From UBA1794 sp964439955 (GTDB taxonomy: Bacteria > Bacteroidota > Bacteroidia > Bacteroidales > Bacteroidaceae), in assembly GCA_964439955.1 (NCBI GenBank), contig CAYTPX010000003.1, forward strand, positions 62,001 through 126,000: 64,000 nucleotides of DNA, in the 5' to 3' direction. The notes beneath the pieces were generated by a model. The model did not search any database. It worked only from the letters and a program-made list of their open reading frames with translations, and was not told where the DNA came from. The position numbers and the translations under genes were made by a program. Below, piece by piece: positions 33,302 to 41,754 of the stretch (its first letter is position 1; each line of letters opens with the position of its first letter).

Positions 33302-33382
33302 CGTTTTTTTCTTTTCTTTGCCGCCTTGTCCGTCCCGAAAAAGCGGCTGCCCTTTCCGAGGAAACCGGCGGGGAGTTACGGC

Positions 33383-33405
33383 GGAAGTGCCAAGGCTTTT
33401 TACCG
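33383..33405. repeat. Degenerate intergenic repeat, copy near porZ
   Basis: It contains AAGTGCCAAGGCTTTTTACC, which shares the 12-mer CCAAGGCTTTTT with the copy at 43953 (opposite strand). Upstream at 33334-33365 are further GAAAAAGCGGC and CCTTTCCG pieces. Confidence 0.35.
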
Positions 33406-33424
33406 TTTCCCCCTGCGTCCGTAT

Positions 33425-35755
33425 TTAACGGATAACGGCAATCTTGGTGACCACGCTGCTGTTCCCCTCCGCATCGGTGGCCAATACCATGTATATCCCG
33501 CGCGACACGCGCCGTCCCTCTTGGTTGCACCCGTCCCAAGTGTACATTCCCCCGGTGGAAGTGCCTTGCCGCACGAGGCGTCCGCTCGCGTCGATTATTT
33601 TGATGTCGCTCTCGTACTTGAGTCCCCTTATGGCGATGGGGCCGGTATAGTCGCTGCGTACGGGGTTGGGGTAGGCATGTATTTCGGAGGAGAACTCTTC
33701 CTGCCCTTCCGTCGCGTCGCTTTGGTAGGAAATGATGCCTTCGGAAGTCCCGATGAATACTTCCCCCGTGTTGGGGAAAATGGCTATGCTCTGGATATTG
33801 TCGGAGGGCAACGGGCTGTTTGACGTGGTGAAGTGTTGGAGCTCGGTCGTGTTGTCCGAGTCGATGAGGTATAGGCCGTTTTCTTGCGTGCCGAACCATT
33901 TGCGGTTTCCCCCATCCACGGCAATGGCGTTGATGCGCTGCCCGTCCAGCAGGTAGTCGGCCAGGTTTGTCCCGTCGTTGCGGGGTATCTTGACTTGCGT
34001 GAAATAAAAACTGTCGTCATACCAACGGCTGGGGTTTTCGATGAGCAAGGGGCCTTCGTCCGTGCCTACCCATATGCCGCCGTCCTTGTCCTCGGCCAAG
34101 GCAAAGATGCGCAGCGAACCGCTGCTGGATATGTTGGTCCCGTCTTGGTTGTAGAATGAAGTCCGGGCTTGCACTTGGTCGTCTTCACTGGATTCAAGGA
34201 CATTCCCGAGAGTGATGCAGCACAATCCGCTGACGGCCTTCATCGATCCTATCCACAGCCGCCCTTGTGAGTCGAAAAGGGAGCGGTTGGGCACCCAAGT
34301 GGATATTGCCGGATAATAAGGGCGTATCCAACTCCCGTCGGAAGCCCGCAGGATATTTACCACACTGTCCACTTCCATGTTGAAGGCCCAGAGGTTTCCT
34401 TGGCTGTCGAAGTTCAATCCGCTGACCCGCACGAAGCGGTTGCTGTTGTTGAGGCAGGAACGGAGCGTGCTGTTTGCTTGGCTGTACAGTTGGACAAACT
34501 GTCCATTGCGGAACTCATAGACCCCTTCGCCTATTGCGGAAGCAAACGCCTGTGAAGTGTCGTTGGGGTTAAATGCAATCGTGCTTATGTCCAAGTAATC
34601 GAGGCCTGTAATGTCGCTTATGCCATCCTCTTGGAAAGAATACCAATTGCCGTCACTGTAATACATGATAGTGCCGTTGTTATAGTAGCGGTCCAGATAG
34701 GAGCCTCCGCCGCAGACGTAGAGTTTTTCGCCGCATATCGTCATGTAGGCGGCCAACGAGCGGCGTGGGCCGGAGGGAGTCCGTACGGTTTGGGACAGCG
34801 TGAATCCGCTGTTGTCTTCGTTTAAGGTGAAGGCACATAGGTTGCCGGAGTTCATGGCCCCCCAGTACAAGCCGTTGGAATAGCAAATACTGTTGAACGT
34901 CTGCGATTGGTCGAAGGTAATCCATTCGTCGGCAGAAGAGAAGATGGCGAAGCTGTATTGGTTGGTGGCTATCATCCGTCCGTTCCCGGAGGTTGACGTA
35001 TGGTAATTCCCGACGAGGATGCGGGTGGCTTCATTCGTCTCCGGATCATAGCGGTATATGCCGTTTGTGGAATGGAAGAAGAAGAGAGTGTTGTCGAATA
35101 GGATGGCATTATAGAAATCCTGGTCGAGTATTTGTTCCCAGTTGCTGCTTTCCAGCAGATTGTCAGAGCGGTTTCCCCGGTAAACCCCGTTTTGGGTTGT
35201 GGCGTAGATATAGTCGTTTTGCTCTACACAGGCATAGGTGTCTTGCCCTAGGATGTATGTATTCCCGAATTGGGCACTGCTCGTGTTGATTTCTACGAGA
35301 CCGAATCCGGTACACAGGTAGGCACTCGTGCCCAAGCAACATACGTTATTTATTGTCTTGTTGTACGAGAGTGTCTTGTTTTGGTATTCGGGCAAATTAT
35401 ATACGCTGCCGTCCCGGTACATTAGGTCAATGTTCGTGTTGCTGTACACGATGACGAGGCAACCGGTTTCGGAGTTATAACGGATGTATGAGACGGAGTG
35501 GTCGCTCAGGTAGTTTATTTTGTTGTATTCCTCCAATGCGCCGTCTTCCCTGTCGTACGAGAAGAGTGAGTTGGAGGCGAGGGCATAGATTTTGCTGCCG
35601 GCTGCGGTTATGTAGGTAGGCACGCCGTAGGATTGGTGAAGCTGCCACTCTCCGATGGCTTGCGCGGCTACGGCCTTCGGAGCGAGCGCGAGCAGTAAGG
35701 CGAAGAGGCATGCGAGCATTTGGTGACGGGGGGGGAAGGCTTTTGGGAAATTCAT
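33425..35755 (-). CDS. porZ: PorZ-like type IX secretion system protein
   Basis: The 776-residue protein has a signal peptide (MLACLFALLLALAPKAVAAQA; a start at the internal Met would also keep it). It then begins GEWQLHQSYGVPTYITAAGS, typical of PorZ. Two seven-bladed propeller-like regions with repeated W-G-T and N-G-Y pieces fill most of the chain. The C-terminal domain (YPNPVRSDYTGPIAIRGLKY onward, ending VVTKIAVIR) is a sorting-type beta-sandwich. PorZ sits at the cell surface and helps deliver anionic lipopolysaccharide to cargo of the type IX system. The gene is the distal member of a unit with rdgB, the thioesterase and the membrane protein. Confidence 0.88.
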   Translation of the reverse strand: MNFPKAFPPRHQMLACLFALLLALAPKAVAAQAIGEWQLHQSYGVPTYITAAGSKIYALASNSLFSYDREDGALEEYNKINYLSDHSVSYIRYNSETGCLVIVYSNTNIDLMYRDGSVYNLPEYQNKTLSYNKTINNVCCLGTSAYLCTGFGLVEINTSSAQFGNTYILGQDTYACVEQNDYIYATTQNGVYRGNRSDNLLESSNWEQILDQDFYNAILFDNTLFFFHSTNGIYRYDPETNEATRILVGNYHTSTSGNGRMIATNQYSFAIFSSADEWITFDQSQTFNSICYSNGLYWGAMNSGNLCAFTLNEDNSGFTLSQTVRTPSGPRRSLAAYMTICGEKLYVCGGGSYLDRYYNNGTIMYYSDGNWYSFQEDGISDITGLDYLDISTIAFNPNDTSQAFASAIGEGVYEFRNGQFVQLYSQANSTLRSCLNNSNRFVRVSGLNFDSQGNLWAFNMEVDSVVNILRASDGSWIRPYYPAISTWVPNRSLFDSQGRLWIGSMKAVSGLCCITLGNVLESSEDDQVQARTSFYNQDGTNISSSGSLRIFALAEDKDGGIWVGTDEGPLLIENPSRWYDDSFYFTQVKIPRNDGTNLADYLLDGQRINAIAVDGGNRKWFGTQENGLYLIDSDNTTELQHFTTSNSPLPSDNIQSIAIFPNTGEVFIGTSEGIISYQSDATEGQEEFSSEIHAYPNPVRSDYTGPIAIRGLKYESDIKIIDASGRLVRQGTSTGGMYTWDGCNQEGRRVSRGIYMVLATDAEGNSSVVTKIAVIR

Positions 35756-35811
35756 GGGCTACTTTGGATGGAAATATACAGCGTTTTTTTGAAAAAACTA
35801 TGGGAAATTCG

Positions 35812-36423
35812 TTAGTGGTTGGAAAGGAAAGCCTTCATGGCTTCCAAGGAGCGTGCGCGATGGCTTATTTGGTTTTTCACTTCGGGAGGGAGTTGGGCAA
35901 AAGTCTGGCTGTATCCTTCGGGTATGAACACGGGGTCGTAGCCAAAGCCTTTGTCGCCGGCCGGGGAGCGGGTGATGGTGCCCCGGACGTAGCCTTCGAA
36001 GATATGTTCTTCCCCTCCGATGATGAGCGCCGTGACGGTGCGGAATCGTGCCGTTCGTTCGTCGTGGCATTCCATTTCCTGCAAGAGTTGCCGGGTATTG
36101 GCCAAGTCGTCGTGGGCTTGTCCGGCAGTGCCTCTGAGCAGGGCGTAGCGTGCGGAGAAGACACCGGGGGCATCGCCCAAGGCTTTTACTTCCAGCCCGG
36201 AGTCGTCGGCGAAGCAGGCAACTCCGTAATGCTCGTAGACATACCTTGCCTTTTGGAGGGCATTTCCCTCAAAAGTGTCCATCGTTTCGGGTAATTCCTC
36301 CCGGCAGCCGATGTCTTGCAAGCTCCGGATTTCAAACAGTGCGCCTAAAATGGCGGACGCTTCGGCCAGTTTATGTCGGTTGTTCGTAGCAAAAACCAAG
36401 GTGTTGGTGATTGTCGTATCCAT
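35812..36423 (-). CDS. rdgB: Non-canonical purine NTP pyrophosphatase (RdgB/HAM1)
   Basis: With the start at 36423 (MDTTITNTLVFATNNRHKL) the protein has 203 residues. Family motifs are TNNRHK, FEGNALQKA, CFADDSGLEV and GFGYDPVF. It cleans the nucleotide pool of inosine and xanthosine triphosphates. An earlier in-frame ATG gives an extra basic 16 residues without family resemblance. It lies 56 bases before porZ and 29 bases after the thioesterase gene. Confidence 0.94.
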   Translation of the reverse strand: MDTTITNTLVFATNNRHKLAEASAILGALFEIRSLQDIGCREELPETMDTFEGNALQKARYVYEHYGVACFADDSGLEVKALGDAPGVFSARYALLRGTAGQAHDDLANTRQLLQEMECHDERTARFRTVTALIIGGEEHIFEGYVRGTITRSPAGDKGFGYDPVFIPEGYSQTFAQLPPEVKNQISHRARSLEAMKAFLSNH

Positions 36424-36452
36424 TCTCTTTTGTTCTTTTCCGTGTGTTTCCC

Positions 36453-36932
36453 TTATTCTTCGGCGTGGCATCCTGTGAAGTTGAATTTTTCACGTGCCTC
36501 TTCTTGTGTGAAAGTGTAGTAGATACACCGTGCCGCGGTGCAGGTCTCGCCTTGCTGGTTGTCAATGTGTGCTTCTATTGTTACCCAGTTTTTCCGTTGT
36601 TCCACAATCTTGGCGTGCAGGGTGAGCTCGCCATCCTTTTCGATGTGTATGGGTTTCAGGTAACGGGTTTCCATTTTGGAGGTGACGCCTGTGGTCTGGA
36701 GCCTGCGGAATACGCACCATCCGCAGATTTCGTCCAGCAGGGTAGCTTGTATGCCGCCGTGCAGGATGTGGAGCCATCCTTGGTAATTGGCCGAAGGTTT
36801 CCAGCGGGTTGTGATTTCTTCCCCTTCTTCGTAGAATTCCAGCTTCAGCCCGATGGGGTTGTCGGGGGCGCAGCCGAAGCAGTTATACCCTTCGAGCCCT
36901 TTCCAAGGGTTGTGTAATTTGGTCCTTGTCAT
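36453..36932 (-). CDS. PaaI-type hotdog thioesterase
   Basis: The 159-residue protein has the hotdog fold signature GGIQATLLDEICGW (with HGG just before it), where acyl-CoA thioesterases of the PaaI family place their catalytic residues. It also has a short CFGC segment near the N-terminus. It likely hydrolyses a CoA thioester in the cytoplasm; the acyl group is unknown. The ATG overlaps the stop of the membrane protein gene by one base (TAATG), implying coupled translation. Confidence 0.85.
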   Translation of the reverse strand: MTRTKLHNPWKGLEGYNCFGCAPDNPIGLKLEFYEEGEEITTRWKPSANYQGWLHILHGGIQATLLDEICGWCVFRRLQTTGVTSKMETRYLKPIHIEKDGELTLHAKIVEQRKNWVTIEAHIDNQQGETCTAARCIYYTFTQEEAREKFNFTGCHAEE

Positions 36933-38068
36933 TAGTTTCTCTTTTGTTGGATAGGGGTATCGGAAAAGTCATAGTACCACCAATAGGAACCGTAATAGGG
37001 ACTTTTCTTCAAGTTGGCTATTTGTTTTTCCTTGTCGGGTGTATATCGGTTGCGCAGGGCCAAGTAGCCGTTGAACTCATTGTTCAGTTCTTTGTCGGCA
37101 ATGAGGTAGGCCTTTTCGGGGTGGAGATAGACGTATAGCGCATAGGCCTCCCGGTAGTGGCGGGGAAGGTGTTCGACCGGGTAGAAAGGGGTGTAATCGT
37201 CGAGTAGGGAAATGAACAGGGTCAAGTCTTTCTCAAGCAAGGCTTCGGCCAGTTTGATGTCGCATTCTTGGAGGCCGGAGGCGGGGGCTGTGGACGTCCC
37301 TGTGGGCGTGTTTTGGGCGACAAAGCTGGTGTCGATGCCCGATTTGCCGTAATTCTGCGGGTAGAGGAAAAGCTGGTTTCCCAATTCGCCTTGCAGCAAG
37401 AGGGCGTAGTTGCGTAGCTGGGTAATCTTTAGGGTAGGCTTCGGGTTGTTGTTGTCTATTTGCAAGACTTGGCCGTAGTCGTTCTTTTGGACGGCGCGCA
37501 ACATCGCTATCTCATTGCGGGTGGATATTCTCATGGAAGAGGAGCAGGTGCCGATGGTGAAAAAGCTGGCTGAAAAAAAGAAGAGCATGCCGATTGTCCA
37601 CAATGGGAGGGAGGCCGTTGAGAGGTTCGCATTGCGTGTCTCGTTTCCTCCCAGCATGTATTTCCCGGTTCGTACCAAGCATAGGAATATTCCTATCCCG
37701 GCGATGACGGCATGGCGGAGGAAGATTGAGTCGTTTCCCATGGAGGTTACGTCTTGCTCGACGAAGAGGTAGAGCCCGGCGAGGGAGGGGAGGTAGGAAA
37801 TGAACAGGAGGCGGAAACCGATGTTGAAGCAACTCCGCGTCAGGTGTTGTATGCCGCAGAGCACAAGTGTGGCCGCGAGTGCAATGCTCCAAGGGGCAAA
37901 AGGGGTGCGCAGCTTGAAGAAGTTGGAGTAGGCATAACCGAAGATTTCCAGTTGCCCGCCGAATCCTTTATAAAGGAAGAGGAAAAGGTATATGGCAAAC
38001 AGCAGGCTGGTCAGGAGTCTTATGAGGCGGATGTCTTTTTTTCGGTATGTCCAGTCGTTTCTGCTCAT
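36932..38068 (-). CDS. Multi-pass membrane protein of unknown function
   Basis: With the start at 38068 (MSRNDWTYRKKDIRLIRLL) it has 378 residues. About six hydrophobic helices fill residues 15-190 (LLTSLLFAIYLFLFLY, IALAATLVLCGI, LPLWTIGMLFFFSASFF among them). A C-terminal soluble half of about 190 residues has helix-rich TPR-like texture (AEALLEKDLTLFISLLDDY). An upstream extension to 38170 would run through the intergenic repeat and is rejected. It resembles Bacteroidales families of unknown function. It sits first in the unit thioesterase-rdgB-porZ; a link to secretion is possible but not shown. Confidence 0.7.
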   Translation of the reverse strand: MSRNDWTYRKKDIRLIRLLTSLLFAIYLFLFLYKGFGGQLEIFGYAYSNFFKLRTPFAPWSIALAATLVLCGIQHLTRSCFNIGFRLLFISYLPSLAGLYLFVEQDVTSMGNDSIFLRHAVIAGIGIFLCLVRTGKYMLGGNETRNANLSTASLPLWTIGMLFFFSASFFTIGTCSSSMRISTRNEIAMLRAVQKNDYGQVLQIDNNNPKPTLKITQLRNYALLLQGELGNQLFLYPQNYGKSGIDTSFVAQNTPTGTSTAPASGLQECDIKLAEALLEKDLTLFISLLDDYTPFYPVEHLPRHYREAYALYVYLHPEKAYLIADKELNNEFNGYLALRNRYTPDKEKQIANLKKSPYYGSYWWYYDFSDTPIQQKRN

Positions 38069-38100
38069 GTCTTTTAGGGAAAAGTTCTGCGTCTTTAGTA

Positions 38101-38136
38101 GGAAAGCACCAAGTTTTTCCGGGAAAAGCGCTTGGC
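38101..38136. repeat. Degenerate intergenic repeat, copy upstream of the membrane protein gene
   Basis: GGAAAGCACCAAG (38101-38113) and CCGGGAAAAGCGCTTGGC (38119-38136). Its 13-mer AAAAGCGCTTGGC is also found, on the opposite strand, at 44006-44018, and AAAGCACCAAG resembles the word at 43953-43978. Confidence 0.4.
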
Positions 38137-38150
38137 CTTTTCGGGAAAGT

Positions 38151-38190
38151 CCTCCGGGGGTACGTGGCACACCTACCGTATCCCCGGAGG
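38151..38190 (-). terminator. Hairpin after the branching enzyme gene
   Basis: CCTCCGGGG and CCCCGGAGG, extended by TACG/CGTA, form a strong stem 14 bases past the stop. The T run on the minus strand is weak. Confidence 0.55.
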
Positions 38191-38203
38191 AGTGGCAGGC
38201 TTG

Positions 38204-40228
38204 CTACTTCTTCTTCCTTCTTAATACAACGGCGGAACGCGCCGGAATGTATATTTTGAGCCAACCTTTTTTCTCTTTTTCATAGAGCGGGTCTTCGTTG
38301 GTGAAGTGTACGACGGTGTCGTCGGTTAGCCCGTTTCCACCGAATTGCGGCGCATCGGTGTTCAAGACTACCTCATAGGCGCCTTTCGGCGTGAGGAAGC
38401 CGTAGTCGGGGAAGGAGCGGGTGGGGTTGAAGTTGAAAACGAAGATGAGTTCCCCGCGCGAGTAGGCCAAGATTTGGTCTCCGTCGTTGTGCCAGATTTC
38501 TTGCACCGGGGTTTTCTCTATGCCGGGTTTCCCGGTGAGGACCTTGAGCATTTCCCGGTCGAAGTCGCCAAGTTCGTGGTAGCAAAGGTTCTTCCGGTCT
38601 ACCAAATCCCATTGCCTGCGTGCATATTTGTAGCTCCATCCGTTGCCTTCCCTTGGGAAATCGATCCATTCCGGGTGTCCGAATTCGTTGCCCATGAAGT
38701 TCAGGTATCCGCCGTTTATGGTGGAGGCGGTGACGAGGCGTATCATTTTGTGCAAGGCCATTCCCCGGTGTACCGTGTAGTTCTCGTCCCCTTTTTGCAT
38801 GTGCCAGTACATATCGGCATCAATAAGGCGGAAAATAATAGTCTTGTCGCCCACCAACGCCTGGTCGTGGCTCTCGCAGTATGAAATCGTCCGTTCATCG
38901 CTGCGCCGGTTGGTAACTTCCCAGAAAATGGACGACGGTTTCCAGTCTTCGTCTATCTTTTCTTTGATGGTTTTTATCCAATAATCGGGGATATTCATGG
39001 CCATGCGGTAGTCGAACCCATATCCCCCGTCCTCGTAGGGGGCTGCCAACCCCGGCATTCCGGAGACCTCTTCGGCAATGGTGATGGCCTTGGGGTTCAC
39101 TTCATGAATCAGCCGGTTGGCTAACGTCAGGTAGCAAATGGCGTTGTCGTCCTGATGGCCGTTGAAATAGTCCCCGTAATTGCAGAATGCCTCACCTAAT
39201 CCATGGCTGTAGTACAGCATGGAAGTCACGCCATCGAAGCGGAAACCGTCCAAATGGTATTCTTCCAGCCAGAATTTGCAGTTCGATAAAAGGAAATGGA
39301 TGACTTCATTCTTGCCGTAATCGAAGCAGAGCGAGTCCCAAGCGGGGTGCTCGCGCCGGTCGCCTTGGTTGAAGAACTGGCAGGGGTCGCCGCACAAATT
39401 GCCCAATCCTTCCACTTCGTTCTTCACGGCATGGCTGTGCACGATGTCCATAATGACGGCAATCCCGTTTTGATGTGCTTCGTCAATGAGGCGCTTCAAG
39501 TCGTCCGGAGTTCCAAAACGGGAGGATGCAGCAAAGAAACTGGAGACATGGTAGCCGAAACTCCCATAGTAGGGATGCTCCTGCAAGGCCATGATTTGTA
39601 TGCAATTATACCCCGATTTGATGATTCGGGGCAAGATATTTTCGCGGAACTCATTGTATGTCCCCACTTTTTCCTCTTCTTGCGCCATACCGATGTGACA
39701 TTCATAGATAAGGAGGGGGTCGGTATTGGGTCTAAAGACCCGTTTCTTGAACTTATAGGGCTTCTCTGGCGCCCAGACTTGTGCGGAGAAAATGTGGGTT
39801 TGCTCGTCTTGCACGACCCGTTGCGCCCATGCCGGGATGCGTTCGCCGTGGCCTCCTTCCCAATAGATGTGGAATTTATAGAGGTCTTCGTGGTGGAGTG
39901 CGTCTTTTGGCAGTTTGATTTCCCAAACCCCGGCTTGGTCGTCAATGCGTTTAAGGGCGTATTCAGGGGATTCCGTCCAATTATTGAAAGACCCGACCAA
40001 GTAGATTTGGGTTGCATTTGGAGCCCATTCCCTCAAAACCCATCCTTTCTTCCCATCTTGTTGCAGGCCGAAATACTTGTGTCCGTTTGCGAAATCTGAA
40101 AGAGAGAACTTGTGGTTGTCTGTGAGTTCCGCTTCTTTGTCAATCGCGTGTTGGTGACGTCCCTTGATAGCCTCTTGGTAAGGTTCCAGCCAAGGGTCGT
40201 TTTTTAGTATTTTCAGTGTCTCTTCCAT
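38204..40228 (-). CDS. glgB: 1,4-alpha-glucan branching enzyme, eukaryote-like (GH13_8) type
   Basis: The 674-residue protein is closer to the eukaryotic type of branching enzyme: it has an N-terminal CBM48 domain (residues about 55-160, WAPNATQIYLVGSFNNW) and the GH13 barrel. Catalytic residues are in DGFRFDGVTSM (nucleophile Asp), TIAEEVSG (Glu) and CESHDQ (Asp). It transfers short alpha-glucan chains to make alpha-1,6 branches in glycogen. Its start lies eight bases after the YhcH gene, so the two form a unit. No other glycogen gene is adjacent, but the phosphohexomutase is in the same region. Confidence 0.94.
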   Translation of the reverse strand: MEETLKILKNDPWLEPYQEAIKGRHQHAIDKEAELTDNHKFSLSDFANGHKYFGLQQDGKKGWVLREWAPNATQIYLVGSFNNWTESPEYALKRIDDQAGVWEIKLPKDALHHEDLYKFHIYWEGGHGERIPAWAQRVVQDEQTHIFSAQVWAPEKPYKFKKRVFRPNTDPLLIYECHIGMAQEEEKVGTYNEFRENILPRIIKSGYNCIQIMALQEHPYYGSFGYHVSSFFAASSRFGTPDDLKRLIDEAHQNGIAVIMDIVHSHAVKNEVEGLGNLCGDPCQFFNQGDRREHPAWDSLCFDYGKNEVIHFLLSNCKFWLEEYHLDGFRFDGVTSMLYYSHGLGEAFCNYGDYFNGHQDDNAICYLTLANRLIHEVNPKAITIAEEVSGMPGLAAPYEDGGYGFDYRMAMNIPDYWIKTIKEKIDEDWKPSSIFWEVTNRRSDERTISYCESHDQALVGDKTIIFRLIDADMYWHMQKGDENYTVHRGMALHKMIRLVTASTINGGYLNFMGNEFGHPEWIDFPREGNGWSYKYARRQWDLVDRKNLCYHELGDFDREMLKVLTGKPGIEKTPVQEIWHNDGDQILAYSRGELIFVFNFNPTRSFPDYGFLTPKGAYEVVLNTDAPQFGGNGLTDDTVVHFTNEDPLYEKEKKGWLKIYIPARSAVVLRRKKK

Positions 40229-40236
40229 ATAAAAGA

Positions 40237-40704
40237 TTATAGTTTTTTGTTGGTTGAACAGACTTTGATTTTGAAGATGGCTTTCTTCCCTCCGGTCGGG
40301 GTGATGCCGGGTGCGTGGGCATCTTGCGGGAAAAGGAGGGCGAACATGCCTGGTTCCACGAGGAAGTAGCTTTGTGCTTGTCCCCGGAAGAACTCGATAT
40401 CCTTGTCTTTATTATAAGGTATGTAGGCCGTGTTGCATAGTTCCACCGGGGTGTAGCCTATTGTCTCGACGGTTTCCAAGGGTATTTGTATGTCAATGTA
40501 CATGCGATGTGCTTCAAGTTTGGCCTCCGGTCGGGTTAAAGCTCTTGTTTGTTCCACATTGACGAACAGTTCTTCTTCCCGTAGGGGGTATTTCCCGCTT
40601 TCAAAAGTTGCGAGGTCATGTCCGGCGAGGTAGTCGGCGATTTCCCCTATTGCGGGATGGAGCGAGGCATAAGACTTGAGGTTTTCTAATCGGTCTATTA
40701 TCAT
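40237..40704 (-). CDS. YhcH/YjgK/YiaL family protein
   Basis: The 155-residue protein has the cupin-like fold markers of DUF386: EAHRMYIDIQIPLE, where His, Glu and Asp usually bind a metal, and FALLFPQDAHAPGI near the C-terminus. Members are linked to sialic acid or anomer handling of sugars; the substrate here is unknown. It is the first gene of the unit with glgB. Confidence 0.88.
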   Translation of the reverse strand: MIIDRLENLKSYASLHPAIGEIADYLAGHDLATFESGKYPLREEELFVNVEQTRALTRPEAKLEAHRMYIDIQIPLETVETIGYTPVELCNTAYIPYNKDKDIEFFRGQAQSYFLVEPGMFALLFPQDAHAPGITPTGGKKAIFKIKVCSTNKKL

Positions 40705-40737
40705 GTTCAGGTGATTGTTGCTTGTTTTTCAGCCCTA

Positions 40738-40745
40738 CAAACTTA
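40738..40745 (-). promoter_or_regulatory. Possible -7 element of the YhcH-glgB unit
   Basis: The minus strand reads TAAGTTTG, matching TAnnTTTG, 33 bases before the YhcH start and overlapping the last codon of the upstream gene. Confidence 0.4.
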
Positions 40746-41588
40746 TGGATTATTTCTCACATTTGGGACAAGTCGCAATTTTTTCAGCAAGAAATCATGA
40801 ATTTTCCCATTGGAAGCGATTACTTCTTTGGCGTTGTAGAACAAATCGCCGCCGAGCGTATCCGTGATCCGTCCGCCTGCTTCCCGGATAATCAGGCTTC
40901 CTGCGGCAATGTCCCACGGGCCGAGTTCAAATTCAATCCGTCCGTCGCTGCACCCGTTTGCAATGTAGCATAACTCGACCGCGGCAGCCCCTAGGATGCG
41001 CACTCCCGCCACATGCCCGTAGAGTCCCCTCAATAGCCCTTGGGCTATGGGGCTATAGCTTTGGCTGTCATAGGGAAGTCCTAATCCGATGAAGGCTTCT
41101 TCGCCTTTGCTTACGTCGGAAACATGTATGGGGTAGGGCGTGTTCCCATTCCGGGATAACCATGAACCGCCTCCTTTGCGGGCGAAGAACAGTTCGTCTC
41201 GGCATACTTCGTAGACAACCCCTAAAAGCATCTCCTTCTGGTCGCAGAGAGCGATGCTCACGCAGTAAGGGGCTTGGTCGTGGATGTAGTTGGTCGTTCC
41301 GTCCAAGGGGTCAATGAGCCAACAATAAGGTTCGTGGCGGTAGATGCCATGCCCTTCTTCGGCAATGAAACCGGCTTCGGGGAGTAGGGCATGGAGTTGT
41401 TCGACGAGTCGTCTTTCCGACTCTTTGTCTACATAGGATACGTAGTTGTGGATGCCTTTTTCCTCCACGCGGGTACGTTGGAAACTTTTGCGTTCCGTGC
41501 GCAAGAAGTCGCCGATTTCACGTGCTGTCTTGCACGTTGCACGCAAGAATTCATCTAAGGTTTCCGGATTGTTCTTGAGCTCTGTCAT
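40743..41588 (-). CDS. Inositol-monophosphatase family protein
   Basis: With the start at 41588 (MTELKNNPETLDEFL) it has 281 residues. The metal-site motifs are WLIDPLDGTTNYIH and GPWDIAAGSLIIREAGG, and EEGHG supplies the first Glu pair. Members hydrolyse sugar or inositol phosphates, or the 3'-phosphate of PAP (CysQ). The exact substrate cannot be chosen from sequence; this one lacks sulfur-gene neighbours. An extended start to 41654 has no support. Confidence 0.9.
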   Translation of the reverse strand: MTELKNNPETLDEFLRATCKTAREIGDFLRTERKSFQRTRVEEKGIHNYVSYVDKESERRLVEQLHALLPEAGFIAEEGHGIYRHEPYCWLIDPLDGTTNYIHDQAPYCVSIALCDQKEMLLGVVYEVCRDELFFARKGGGSWLSRNGNTPYPIHVSDVSKGEEAFIGLGLPYDSQSYSPIAQGLLRGLYGHVAGVRILGAAAVELCYIANGCSDGRIEFELGPWDIAAGSLIIREAGGRITDTLGGDLFYNAKEVIASNGKIHDFLLKKLRLVPNVRNNP

Positions 41589-41622
41589 TATTCGTGTATG
41601 GGTTGGTTGTGTTCCGTAGAGG

Positions 41623-41630
41623 CAAAAGTA
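41623..41630 (-). promoter_or_regulatory. Possible -7 element of the inositol-monophosphatase-like gene
   Basis: The minus strand reads TACTTTTG, 35 bases before the start. Confidence 0.5.
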
Positions 41631-41711
41631 GGGATAAACCGGGAATTTTTCCATCTTTTCTCCCGAAAAGCAACCTTTCTTCCTTTTGGGAGGAAGGGGG
41701 ATATATAAAGG

Positions 41712-41736
41712 AAGAGACGGCTTTGGGCCGTCTCTT
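41712..41736 (-). terminator. Terminator after the double-GH43 gene
   Basis: AAGAGACGGC and GCCGTCTCTT form a 10-bp stem with a five-base loop, 18 bases past the stop. CCTTTATAT follows on the minus strand. Confidence 0.65.
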
Positions 41737-41754
41737 CACCAATCATGTCGCTTC

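Noticed and set aside
33252..33899. In-frame upstream extension of the phosphohexomutase gene
   Set aside because: It would overlap the 3' end of porZ on the same strand, and the residues do not match the family, whose normal start is at 33251.
38069..38170. Extension of the membrane protein gene
   Set aside because: The added residues come from the intergenic repeat and have no signal or family resemblance.
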